A stretch of DNA of 14,630 bases from an uncultured Lachnospiraceae bacterium (lineage in GTDB: Bacteria > Bacillota > Clostridia > Lachnospirales > Lachnospiraceae), in contig CAMJKC010000024.1 in NCBI GenBank assembly GCA_946406305.1, positions 1-14,630 on the forward strand, in the 5' to 3' direction. Below are positions 8,142 to 14,551 of the stretch, piece after piece; the stretch's first letter is position 1, and every line of letters begins with the position of its first letter. The notes below the pieces were generated by a model. It made no database searches, had not been told where the DNA came from, and worked only from the letters and a program-made list of their open reading frames with translations. A program made the translations under genes and the position numbers.

Positions 8142-9554
8142 GTGAAAAGTGAAAGAAAACAATTACATAGTTGGTTCATACTATTTGATATATTTATAAC
8201 GGGAATTGCTTATATATTTTCTTGGTATGTTGTAATTATTCTTCGTGCTGGAGGAGATAATTTAGGTGTTTTGCCTTGGTGGTTTTATTTTAGTGCGATG
8301 GTAGTTATAATTCCTGTAGCGATAGCGACAAATGCTTTTTTTTCTCTATATTCTTCAAGTAGAACTGAAGGTTTTTTGAGAGAAACTTATAGAATTATAG
8401 AGTCAAATATAATTATATTCTTGCTCATAAATACAATACTTTTGTTGGGGAATAAAAATATATACTTGTATAATTTCTCGAGACTTTTAGTATTGGTTTT
8501 TGTAGCAGCAAATGCACTTTTTGAGCTGATACTAAGAAATATTATACGGATAATTTTGAGTTCGTTAAGGAAGAGAAATTTTAATTTGAGGCATATATTG
8601 CTCGTTGGATATTCGGATGCGGCTTTCAAATTTATAGATAGAGTAAATAGAAATCCAGGTTGGGGATATATTATTCACGGGATAGTAGACGATACTCATG
8701 ATATCGGAGTGAGCTATAGAAATGTATCAATAATAGATAAAATATCAAATTTGCAAAAAATAATAAGTGATAATACTTTTGATGAAATAGCAATTACACT
8801 TTCTTTAAGTGAGTATAATAAACTTAGAAATGTTGTAGATATATGTGAAAAAACAGGTGTGCATACAAAGTTTGTTCCAGATTATGGAACGGTAATACCT
8901 ACTATGCCAGTAGCAGATGATTTAGATGGTTTGCCTGTTATAAATATAAGGGCTGTTCCTCTGCAAGGGTTATTTAATAGATTTATAAAAAGAACTATTG
9001 ATATAATTGGAAGCATAGTTGGGATATTGATATTTTCACCGATAATGATTATTATATCTATAGCTATAAAACTTACAAGTAAAGGTGCTATAATATTTAA
9101 ACAGAAAAGAGTAGGGCTACATAATAAACTTTTTGTAATGTATAAATTTAGGTCTATGATAGAGCAAACAGATGAAGAAGAAAAAACAAAATGGACGACA
9201 GAAAATGATGACAGGGTTACAAAAGTAGGGCGAATAATTAGAAGCACAAGTCTTGATGAGGTTCCACAATTTTTCAATGTGTTAAAAGGGGATATGTCTC
9301 TTGTTGGGCCAAGACCAGAGCGGGAACAGTTTGTAGAGAAATTTAAAGAAACTATACCAAGGTATATGATAAAACATCAAGTGAGACCAGGAATCACTGG
9401 TTGGGCACAAGTTAATGGGCTTAGAGGAGACACTGCAATAGATAGGAGAATACAATATGATTTATGGTATATAGAGAACTGGTCTATGATACTTGATATA
9501 AAAATACTAATTTTAACAATCTTTAGAGGTTTTATAAATAAAAATGCATATTAA
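8142..9554 (+). CDS. Polyprenyl-phosphate sugar-1-phosphate transferase (WbaP/EpsL-type priming glycosyltransferase)
   Basis: This is a 470-residue, full-length polyisoprenyl-phosphate hexose-1-phosphate transferase. Four to five N-terminal membrane helices (about 12-136) are followed by a Rossmann/CoA-binding-like domain (about 148-250, H-I-L-L-V-G-Y at 151-157). The bacterial sugar transferase domain spans about 279-470, preceded by a re-entrant hydrophobic helix (286-310). Hallmarks are K-R-T-I-D-I-I-G at 283-290, Y-K-F-R-S-M at 334-339, L-D-E-x-P-Q at 371-376 (the catalytic Asp-Glu pair), G-P-R-P-E at 389-393 and the terminal N-A-Y typical of the family. The enzyme transfers sugar-1-phosphate from a nucleotide sugar to undecaprenyl phosphate, the first step of polymer assembly. 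Translation starts with GTG at 8142, with a modest AGGA six bases upstream; no better ATG exists. The 3' end of the gene, with its stop codon, is duplicated downstream (9590-9624) around a REP-like element. Confidence 0.94.
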   Translation: MKSERKQLHSWFILFDIFITGIAYIFSWYVVIILRAGGDNLGVLPWWFYFSAMVVIIPVAIATNAFFSLYSSSRTEGFLRETYRIIESNIIIFLLINTILLLGNKNIYLYNFSRLLVLVFVAANALFELILRNIIRIILSSLRKRNFNLRHILLVGYSDAAFKFIDRVNRNPGWGYIIHGIVDDTHDIGVSYRNVSIIDKISNLQKIISDNTFDEIAITLSLSEYNKLRNVVDICEKTGVHTKFVPDYGTVIPTMPVADDLDGLPVINIRAVPLQGLFNRFIKRTIDIIGSIVGILIFSPIMIIISIAIKLTSKGAIIFKQKRVGLHNKLFVMYKFRSMIEQTDEEEKTKWTTENDDRVTKVGRIIRSTSLDEVPQFFNVLKGDMSLVGPRPEREQFVEKFKETIPRYMIKHQVRPGITGWAQVNGLRGDTAIDRRIQYDLWYIENWSMILDIKILILTIFRGFINKNAY

Positions 9555-9555
9555 G
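9521..9555 (+). repeat. 35-bp direct repeat, copy 1 (end of sugar transferase gene)
   Basis: Bases 9521-9555, covering the last eleven codons of the sugar transferase, its TAA and one further base, recur without a mismatch at 9590-9624. The copies are 69 bp apart, start to start, and the 34 bp between them carry an isolated REP-like element. The match ends exactly at both sides (T versus A before it, T versus G after it). The pattern is that of a target duplication made when the element entered. Confidence 0.95.
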
Positions 9556-9557
9556 TT

Positions 9558-9585
9558 GTAGGGGCGAGCACTGCGAGCCCACAGT
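9558..9585 (+). mobile_element. Isolated REP-like element (GTAG plus imperfect hairpin)
   Basis: A 28-bp element with the same core as the six copies at 14068-14426: GTAG, then GGGC-GA-GC, a three-base loop ACT, then GC-GA-GCCC and ACAGT. The stem has four outer pairs, a tandem G/A-A/G mismatch and two inner pairs. GTAG next to an imperfect palindrome is the known signature of REP sequences mobilised by RAYT (TnpA-REP) proteins. That this unit is such an element is inferred from structure and repetition; no RAYT gene is in the window. It lies between two identical 35-bp direct repeats and separates the sugar transferase stop from the LCP ribosome binding site. Confidence 0.75.
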
Positions 9586-9589
9586 TGAA

Positions 9590-9624
9590 CTTTAGAGGTT
9601 TTATAAATAAAAATGCATATTAAG
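9590..9624 (+). repeat. 35-bp direct repeat, copy 2 (joined to LCP ribosome binding site)
   Basis: This is an exact copy of 9521-9555. Copy 2 runs directly into GAGTTAT and the ATG at 9632, so its last bases form part of the AAGGAG (9622-9627) that serves the LCP gene. Copy 1 instead runs into the REP-like element. The undisturbed ancestral junction was therefore probably a stop codon TAA overlapping AAGGAG, now split by a 69-bp net insertion. Confidence 0.95.
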
Positions 9625-9631
9625 GAGTTAT

Positions 9632-11518
9632 ATGTCACTAAAAAGCACAAGAGGTAGATTCTCAATTGATAAATCAAATATAAACGTGAAAAAATATGGT
9701 TCATACATATCTCGTTTTGGTTCTATTCCATTTTTTTATAAAGAAAAAAATGTTGAAGATAAAAAAGAATCAAATAAGTTTCAAGTGAAATTAAAATTAA
9801 ACCCTATTAAACTAAAAGAAAAGAATGATGACTTTGATATATCCGAAAACAAAAAAAATAAAAAAAAGGGAAAGAAGTTAAAAATAATTGCAGCAGTGAT
9901 TCTGGAAATTATAACACTTTCGCTGATTATCGTTGTTGGTACTGTTATAAGGATTTCTAAGAAAACACAAGTAGTGGAATATGATGAAAAGTATATCCGC
10001 AATGAAAATATTACAAAAGGGAAATTGGAAATATTTAAAGGATACCAAACTATAGCTGTCTTTGGATTAGATAGTAGAAATGGAAATGTGGGCAAGGGCA
10101 ACAATTCGGATGTTATAATGATAGTGAATATAAATAGAGATAATGGTGAAGTTAAGCTCATGTCCATATATAGGGACACATTTTTAAATATATCTGACAA
10201 CAATGGTTATGGAAAAATAAATGCAGCTTATTCAAGAGGCGGTCCTGAAAGGGCTATAAAAGCGATAAATAAAAATTTTGATTTAGATATTAAAAACTTT
10301 TTTACATTCAACTGGAAAGCAGTTGCAATGGGAATAGAAGCTGTAGGTGGAGTAGACATAAATGTTACAGAGGCGGAGTTTAAGTATTTAAATCCATATA
10401 TCTGGGATACAGGAAGACACCTTGGAATTACTGACGAGTATATAAGATATTTTTTGGTGCCATCTGCGGGGATGAATCATTTAAATGGCATACAAGCAGT
10501 GGCTTATGCTCGTATAAGATTTTCTGATAATGATTTTAGAAGAACGGAAAGACAGAAAGAAGTTGTGATGCAGTGTTTTGAAAAAGCAAAAAAACTTGAC
10601 TTAGGTAAAGTAAAAGGAATAGTAGATACGGTATTGCCAGAAGTAGCATATAATTATAATTGGACAGAATTATTATCATTAATAAACAATATAGGTAGTT
10701 ATAAAATTGTAGATTCAATAGGAGTCCCTGAAGTAAATGATATGGTTATGGAGATGATGGGACAATATGGCAGTTGTGTTGTTCCAAATACTCTTGTTAC
10801 AGTTGTAAAAAAGATACATAATGTTTTATATGGTGATGAAGATTATACTCCTTCAAGTGCAGTTCAGACTTACAGTAGAAAAATAACTGAATTAAGACAT
10901 CAATATGAACAAGAGGCAAAAATGGCGGAAGCTTTAGAAACTTTGGAAACAGAGAATATAGAAAGCACAAATACCAATGTAAATACGACTTCAAGAAGAA
11001 TCGTTCAAAATGCAAATAGGGCTACGAGGTCAAATGTTACAAGTAACACTATAGTAAATGAAAGTTCTACAAGTGATAATATGCCTATAGAAGAAAGCGA
11101 AGAAGAAACAAAGGAGACAATAGAGAGCGTTTCTGTTTCTACAAATGCTCCATATAATACAAGAGAAACTACAAGTAGTAGCAATAGCAGTTCTAATAGT
11201 GGAAGTAGTCAAAATAGTGGTATAACACCAGGGACTTCAACATCAGTTAATATTGGAGGTCCAAATACAACTGATGGAACGAGCGATATGTTCCCTACGG
11301 AACCGACAGTAAGTGTAAACGATTATTCTAATATACCAAATGGAGCAGTAGTTCCAAATTTGAATACATCAAACACAACAAATGCATCAGCTACAACAAA
11401 TATACCAAATACATCAAATACAGCTCCATCAAATGCTGTATCGTCAAATGCGGTGCCATCAATAACGAGTAATGATATTGGGTCAGTAACCTCAATAGGA
11501 GTAGCACCAGGGGGTTAA
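9632..11518 (+). CDS. LytR-CpsA-Psr (LCP) family cell-wall polymer ligase with low-complexity tail
   Basis: This 628-residue protein has a basic cytoplasmic N-terminus of about 82 residues, a single membrane helix at about 84-107 and an extracellular LCP domain at about 135-395. A Ser/Thr/Asn-rich tail fills about 440-628. LCP hallmarks are G-L-D-S-R at 145-149, S-D-V-I-M at 159-163, S-I-Y-R-D-T at 178-183, I-N-A-A-Y at 196-200, A-Y-A-R-I-R at 291-296 and D-x-x-R-T-E-R-Q-K at 301-309. The Arg and Asp residues in these motifs bind the polyprenyl pyrophosphate. Family members move a lipid-linked glycopolymer onto peptidoglycan. Its place directly after the priming transferase fits attachment of the polymer made by this locus. 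AAGGAG at 9622-9627 supports the start. The tail, near 190 residues with short Asn-Thr and Ser-Asn-Ala-Val blocks, is unusually long for the family and may be a flexible or wall-spanning stalk. Confidence 0.94.
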   Translation: MSLKSTRGRFSIDKSNINVKKYGSYISRFGSIPFFYKEKNVEDKKESNKFQVKLKLNPIKLKEKNDDFDISENKKNKKKGKKLKIIAAVILEIITLSLIIVVGTVIRISKKTQVVEYDEKYIRNENITKGKLEIFKGYQTIAVFGLDSRNGNVGKGNNSDVIMIVNINRDNGEVKLMSIYRDTFLNISDNNGYGKINAAYSRGGPERAIKAINKNFDLDIKNFFTFNWKAVAMGIEAVGGVDINVTEAEFKYLNPYIWDTGRHLGITDEYIRYFLVPSAGMNHLNGIQAVAYARIRFSDNDFRRTERQKEVVMQCFEKAKKLDLGKVKGIVDTVLPEVAYNYNWTELLSLINNIGSYKIVDSIGVPEVNDMVMEMMGQYGSCVVPNTLVTVVKKIHNVLYGDEDYTPSSAVQTYSRKITELRHQYEQEAKMAEALETLETENIESTNTNVNTTSRRIVQNANRATRSNVTSNTIVNESSTSDNMPIEESEEETKETIESVSVSTNAPYNTRETTSSSNSSSNSGSSQNSGITPGTSTSVNIGGPNTTDGTSDMFPTEPTVSVNDYSNIPNGAVVPNLNTSNTTNASATTNIPNTSNTAPSNAVSSNAVPSITSNDIGSVTSIGVAPGG

Positions 11519-11629
11519 AATGTTAATAATAAATAATAAAAAAGACACAAAAAAAACATATTGAGGTCGTATAATTTGTGTTATTAAAATAAAAAGTAAC
11601 ATTTAAAAATACAAAGGAGTTGATATATT
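11519..11629 (+). promoter_or_regulatory. Intergenic region upstream of htrA-like gene with candidate promoter and inverted repeat
   Basis: This 111-bp A/T-rich gap probably contains the promoter of the protease gene. The best sigma-A-like candidate is TTGAGG at 11561-11566 and TAAAAT at 11585-11590 with an 18-bp spacer. A perfect TATAAT at 11570-11575 lacks a fitting -35 box. ACACAAA (11545-11551) and TTTGTGT (11575-11581) form a seven-base inverted repeat with a 23-bp centre overlapping these boxes, which could be an operator or a weak terminator stem. No CIRCE or CtsR heptad pair is visible. AAAGGAG at 11613-11619 is the ribosome binding site. Confidence 0.35.
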
Positions 11630-13000
11630 ATGAAGAAAGTATTGAGTGTGATAATTTCTGCTATAGCTTTTGGTTTAATAGCAGGTTGTGTGATTGTAGG
11701 AGTGAATTATCTTGCTAAAGAGTTTAATGTTTTACAGCCAGTAAGTGTTGCTGTAGAGAAGGAAACTCCTGCTTCAACTGAAAATGAGACTACAAAAAAA
11801 AGTTCTAAAGAAAGTAATAATGTAGTGGAGTCAAGTGAAAGTTATGTTTATGGAGTGGCAAATCTTGTAGATGAAGTTATGCCATCTGTTGTTTCTATAA
11901 CCAATATGCAAAAATTTATACAAAATGGATATTCGCTATTTGGATTTAGACAACAAGCAAGAGAATATGAAGTGCCAGCTTCAGGTAGTGGTGTCATAGT
12001 AGGGATGACTGATGATGAGGTTATTATAATAACAAATAACCATGTCGTAACTGATTCTTCTTCTCTATCTGTAACATTTAACGATACAGAGACAATAGAA
12101 GCAGCTATTAAAGGTGTAGACAGCACAAAAGATTTAGCTATTATTTCTGTTGCAAAGTCTAAAATGAAAAAAACTACTTTGGATGGACTTAAAGTTATGC
12201 CTCTTGGAAATTCTGATGATTTGAAAGTTGGCGAGCCAGTAGTTGCTATAGGTAATGCACTTGGTATAGGTCAGTCTGTAACAACAGGTGTAATTAGTGC
12301 AAAAGATAGAATTGTAGAAGAAATTAATAGTACAGAAAAATTGATTCAAACAGATGCTGCAATAAATCCTGGTAATTCTGGTGGAGCATTACTCAATTTG
12401 AAAGGTGAGTTAATAGGTATAAATGTTGCAAAAACAGCAGGAACAGCAATAGAGGGTGTAGGTTATGCAATACCTGCAAATACAGCACAAGTTGTTATTG
12501 ATACTTTGTCAAGCAAAAAACCAAGAGAAACTGTTCCAGAAGAAGAGCAAGGTTACCTTGGAATTACAGCAAAAAATATTGATACACAAACAGCAGAAAG
12601 TTTAGATATGCCTGAGGGAATATATGTCTTTAGAATAACTGAAGATTCTGCAGCAGCAAAATCTGATCTTAAAGAAAAAGATATTATAGTTGCTTTTGAT
12701 GACCAAAATATAAAAACATTGTCTGAGTTACAAGAATTGTTGCAACATGTGAGAGCAGGAGAAACTAAAAAAATCAAAGTAAAAAGACTTGACGGTGGGA
12801 CTTATGTAGAAAAAGAAATAGATGTGACACTTGGAAATAGACCAAAGGAATTACAAACTGAAACTGAAGAAGCAAAAAAAGAAGATAGTGGAAGCAGCAA
12901 TCAAAATTCTGGGAACCAATTAGATGGGTATGAATATTATTCTCCATTTGACGATTTTGGAGATATGTTTAGACAATTTGGCTTTGGTTCTATGTGGTAA
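11630..13000 (+). CDS. HtrA/DegP-type membrane-anchored serine protease (S1C, one PDZ)
   Basis: This 456-residue protein has a hydrophobic N-terminal segment at about 4-28 that can act as a signal anchor, then a Ser/Thr/Glu-rich linker (about 42-72). The trypsin-like domain (about 75-295) contains the full catalytic triad: H138 in T-N-N-H-V-V, D168 in K-D-L-A-I-I and S250 in G-N-S-G-G. The oxyanion-loop context N-P-G is at 246-248. A single PDZ domain follows at about 306-402, with G-Y-L-G-I at 308-312 as its carboxylate-binding-loop region. The C-terminus (about 405-456) is an acidic, Ser/Gln-rich linker ending in an aromatic-rich segment. HtrA-type proteases degrade misfolded exported proteins outside the membrane, often under envelope-stress control. 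The ATG follows AAAGGAG by ten bases. The gene ends just ahead of a strong terminator and appears monocistronic. The specific paralogue (HtrA, HtrB, YyxA) cannot be assigned. Confidence 0.96.
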   Translation: MKKVLSVIISAIAFGLIAGCVIVGVNYLAKEFNVLQPVSVAVEKETPASTENETTKKSSKESNNVVESSESYVYGVANLVDEVMPSVVSITNMQKFIQNGYSLFGFRQQAREYEVPASGSGVIVGMTDDEVIIITNNHVVTDSSSLSVTFNDTETIEAAIKGVDSTKDLAIISVAKSKMKKTTLDGLKVMPLGNSDDLKVGEPVVAIGNALGIGQSVTTGVISAKDRIVEEINSTEKLIQTDAAINPGNSGGALLNLKGELIGINVAKTAGTAIEGVGYAIPANTAQVVIDTLSSKKPRETVPEEEQGYLGITAKNIDTQTAESLDMPEGIYVFRITEDSAAAKSDLKEKDIIVAFDDQNIKTLSELQELLQHVRAGETKKIKVKRLDGGTYVEKEIDVTLGNRPKELQTETEEAKKEDSGSSNQNSGNQLDGYEYYSPFDDFGDMFRQFGFGSMW

Positions 13001-13032
13001 TTTCAGGTGATAAGTATAGTTAAAATATAATA

Positions 13033-13071
13033 AATATTGTGGGTTAATAAGTAACTCACAATATTTTTTTT
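13033..13071 (+). terminator. Rho-independent terminator after the HtrA-type protease gene
   Basis: Arms 13033-13046 and 13052-13065 form a 14-bp stem with one G-U pair and a 5-nt loop (ATAAG), followed at once by eight T residues (13064-13071). The stem lies 32 bp after the protease stop codon. It is the clearest terminator in the window. Confidence 0.92.
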
Positions 13072-13080
13072 ATATACTTA

Positions 13081-13109
13081 TTGAAAAATTAAATTATAAT
13101 GTGTATAGT
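13081..13109 (+). promoter_or_regulatory. Sigma-A-like promoter for the downstream lipoprotein gene
   Basis: TTGAAA (13081-13086) and TATAGT (13104-13109) are separated by 17 bp. The pair lies just after the strong terminator and just before AAGGGAG (13120-13126) of the next gene. The predicted start, near 13116, would give a very short leader. An alternative -10, TATAAT at 13095-13100, has no matching -35. Confidence 0.55.
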
Positions 13110-13130
13110 ATAAGTGTAGAAGGGAGCTAT

Positions 13131-14018
13131 ATGAAGAAAAAAAATGTTTTAAAATTAATTTTTGTTTTATTAATTTTTACTATTTTATTTGGGTGTAAAA
13201 AAAATAGTGATGATTTTAGTGAAGATGAAAATCTTACTTCTTATGAGAGTGATGAGAATGGTGATATATTTAGTATAAGTGGTAGATATATAAAATCCAT
13301 AGATAATAAAAGTTTTATAATGATTGATAATATGACACCTTCTATAATAACTAATTTTTATGAATTTGATTTTGATTACAATAATGAATTTGGCATAGGC
13401 GACTTAATTGAAATAAGAACTAATGGAGTTATGGAAACTTATCCAGCAAAGGTTGAAGCATTTGACATAAAAATTTTGAGCAAAGGAGAATTTGATGATA
13501 TAAACTATGAAGTGTTGAGTGATTTGTCAAATCTTGGATATGATTTTTCATATTATGATTTTTATGAAGATGAAGATGGAAAATATGTATGCGATGGGAT
13601 AAAGTATGATGATATAAAAAAAGTTAGAGAAGTTAATGTGAACAAAAATAAAAGATGGTATTTTGTAATTCTTACTAACAACTTGAATATCAGTTTTGAT
13701 GAAGTGAATAAAATTTATTTAGATAAGACTGAAAAAGAGCATGAGAAAGACATTAAAATTTTGTGGATGAATGTAGAAGATTACATTTTAGAAGATGATG
13801 ATAAAGATTCTACGGTTTTGATAGTATCTTTTAAGAATCATTTAGATATAGAAAGTTTTTGTTATGAATATAATGTAGAGTTAATTTATGACTATAAAAA
13901 TTTTAACAAAATTGCTGTAAAAACTTATGATGAGAATGTTGATGAACTTATAAAAAATATATTAAAATATAAAAATGTAATAGCTTGTGAAAAAGATAAA
14001 ACTTTAACTATTTATTAG
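13131..14018 (+). CDS. Putative lipoprotein with OB-like and inhibitor-I9-like segments
   Basis: This 295-residue protein has a lysine-rich start, a hydrophobic segment at about 6-20 and lipobox L-F-G-C at 19-22, so C22 should be lipidated and the protein anchored outside the membrane. Residues 46-116 look like a small beta-barrel of the DUF3221/OB type (I-S-G-R-Y-I at 49-54, G-I-G-D-L-I-E-I-R at 88-96). The middle (about 120-220) is acidic and unrecognised. The last 70 residues (about 226-295) follow the pattern of a peptidase-inhibitor I9/subtilisin-propeptide fold: T-V-L-I-V-S-F-K at 228-235, Y-D-Y-K-N-F-N-K-I-A-V-K at 253-264, V-D-E-L-I at 270-274 and V-I-A-C-E-K-D at 283-289. These assignments are by eye. 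Start ATG 13131 with AAGGGAG is preferred over GTG 13101, which would put ten residues before the signal peptide. It has its own promoter after the protease terminator. Confidence 0.82.
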   Translation: MKKKNVLKLIFVLLIFTILFGCKKNSDDFSEDENLTSYESDENGDIFSISGRYIKSIDNKSFIMIDNMTPSIITNFYEFDFDYNNEFGIGDLIEIRTNGVMETYPAKVEAFDIKILSKGEFDDINYEVLSDLSNLGYDFSYYDFYEDEDGKYVCDGIKYDDIKKVREVNVNKNKRWYFVILTNNLNISFDEVNKIYLDKTEKEHEKDIKILWMNVEDYILEDDDKDSTVLIVSFKNHLDIESFCYEYNVELIYDYKNFNKIAVKTYDENVDELIKNILKYKNVIACEKDKTLTIY

Positions 14019-14030
14019 GTAGTTAAGGCT

Positions 14031-14426
14031 GTAGTGGCGAGTATAATTTGTAGAGCAAGCACAATTCGTAGGGGCGAGCATTGCGAGCCCACAGTAAAAA
14101 AGAGAGTGTAAGGATGAGCGCAATTCGTAGGGGTTAGCACAATTCGTAGGGGCGAGCATTGCGAGCCCACAGTCAAAAAGAGAGTGTGAGGATGAGCACA
14201 ATTCGTAGGGGTGAGCATTGCGAGCCCACAGTCAAAAAGAGAGTGTAGGGATGAGCGCAATTCGTAAGGGGTTAGCACAATTCGTAGGGGCGAGCATTGC
14301 GAGCCCACAGTCAAAAAGAGAGTATAAGGATGAGCACAATTCGTAGGGGTGAGCACCGCGAGCCAATGGTCAAAAAGAGAGTATAAGGATGAGCACACTT
14401 TGTAGGGGTGAGCATTGCGAGCCCAC
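14031..14426 (+). repeat. Array of six REP-like elements with 19-bp head units
   Basis: Six copies of a 28-bp unit (GTAG, imperfect hairpin, ACAGT) start at 14068, 14146, 14205, 14284, 14343 and 14402. All are in the same orientation as the isolated copy at 9558. Start-to-start distances are 78, 59, 79, 59 and 59 bp. Between REP units lie a 12-bp spacer close to CAAAAAGAGAGT and then one or two 19-20 bp head units, which begin like the REP (GTAG/GTAA) and end in GAGC-ACAATTC or TTAGC-ACAATTC. Head units start at 14031, 14050, 14108, 14127, 14186, 14245, 14264, 14324 and 14383. Copies vary by C-to-T at the fourth stem position (keeping a G-U pair) and in the loop (ATT, ACC). Copy 5 loses the outer pair, and copy 6 lacks the end of its tail. 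No coding function is seen. The array begins 12 bp after the lipoprotein stop codon. Confidence 0.9.
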
Positions 14427-14513
14427 CTTATTCTAATATGTTTTATTTCAACCTCATTTCTTTAAATGGTTATAATTTGTTGATAATTAGTTGATAAAAT
14501 TTATGAAAATTTA
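14427..14513. other. A/T-rich spacer between the REP-like array and the promoter
   Basis: This stretch holds no gene. It is strongly A/T-rich, with TTGATAA at 14480-14486 and TTGATAAA a few bases further on, then A- and T-tracts running up to the -35 box at 14514. The tracts are placed where an UP element would lie in a strong promoter. Confidence 0.4.
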
Positions 14514-14542
14514 TTGACTTTTTACTGAAAAAATGATATATT
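14514..14542 (+). promoter_or_regulatory. Strong sigma-A-like promoter, probably for a stable-RNA operon
   Basis: TTGACT (14514-14519) and TATATT (14537-14542) have an ideal 17-bp spacer and A/T tracts upstream. No start codon with a ribosome binding site is visible in the 88 bases that remain. Confidence 0.65.
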
Positions 14543-14551
14543 TGACATCTG

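Noticed and set aside
9513..9704. Minus-strand 63-codon frame across the sugar transferase-LCP junction
   Set aside because: It reads through the 35-bp duplication and the REP-like element, giving a duplicated peptide. It overlaps two well-supported genes and has no domain.
9781..10203. Minus-strand 140-codon frame inside the LCP gene
   Set aside because: It is a shadow of a strongly supported LCP coding region. It is Phe/Ile/Ser-rich as expected for the antisense of A-rich coding DNA, with no domain.
13101..13130. GTG start at 13101 for the second lipoprotein
   Set aside because: It overlaps the predicted -10 region, lacks a ribosome binding site and puts ten extra residues before the signal peptide. 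ATG 13131 has AAGGGAG.
14015..14398. Minus-strand open frames of 127 and 65 codons over the repeat array, with repeated Ser-Leu-Phe and Ala-Met-Leu-Thr-Pro-Thr-Asn-Cys-Ala peptides
   Set aside because: The peptides repeat only because the DNA repeats. There is no ribosome binding site or conserved domain, and the frame shifts relative to the repeat unit.
14068..14424. CRISPR array: near-identical 28-bp units separated by about 31 bp
   Set aside because: The intervals are themselves nearly identical repeats (12-bp spacer plus 19-bp head units), some are 50 bp long, the units carry GTAG-hairpin structure, and no cas gene is near.
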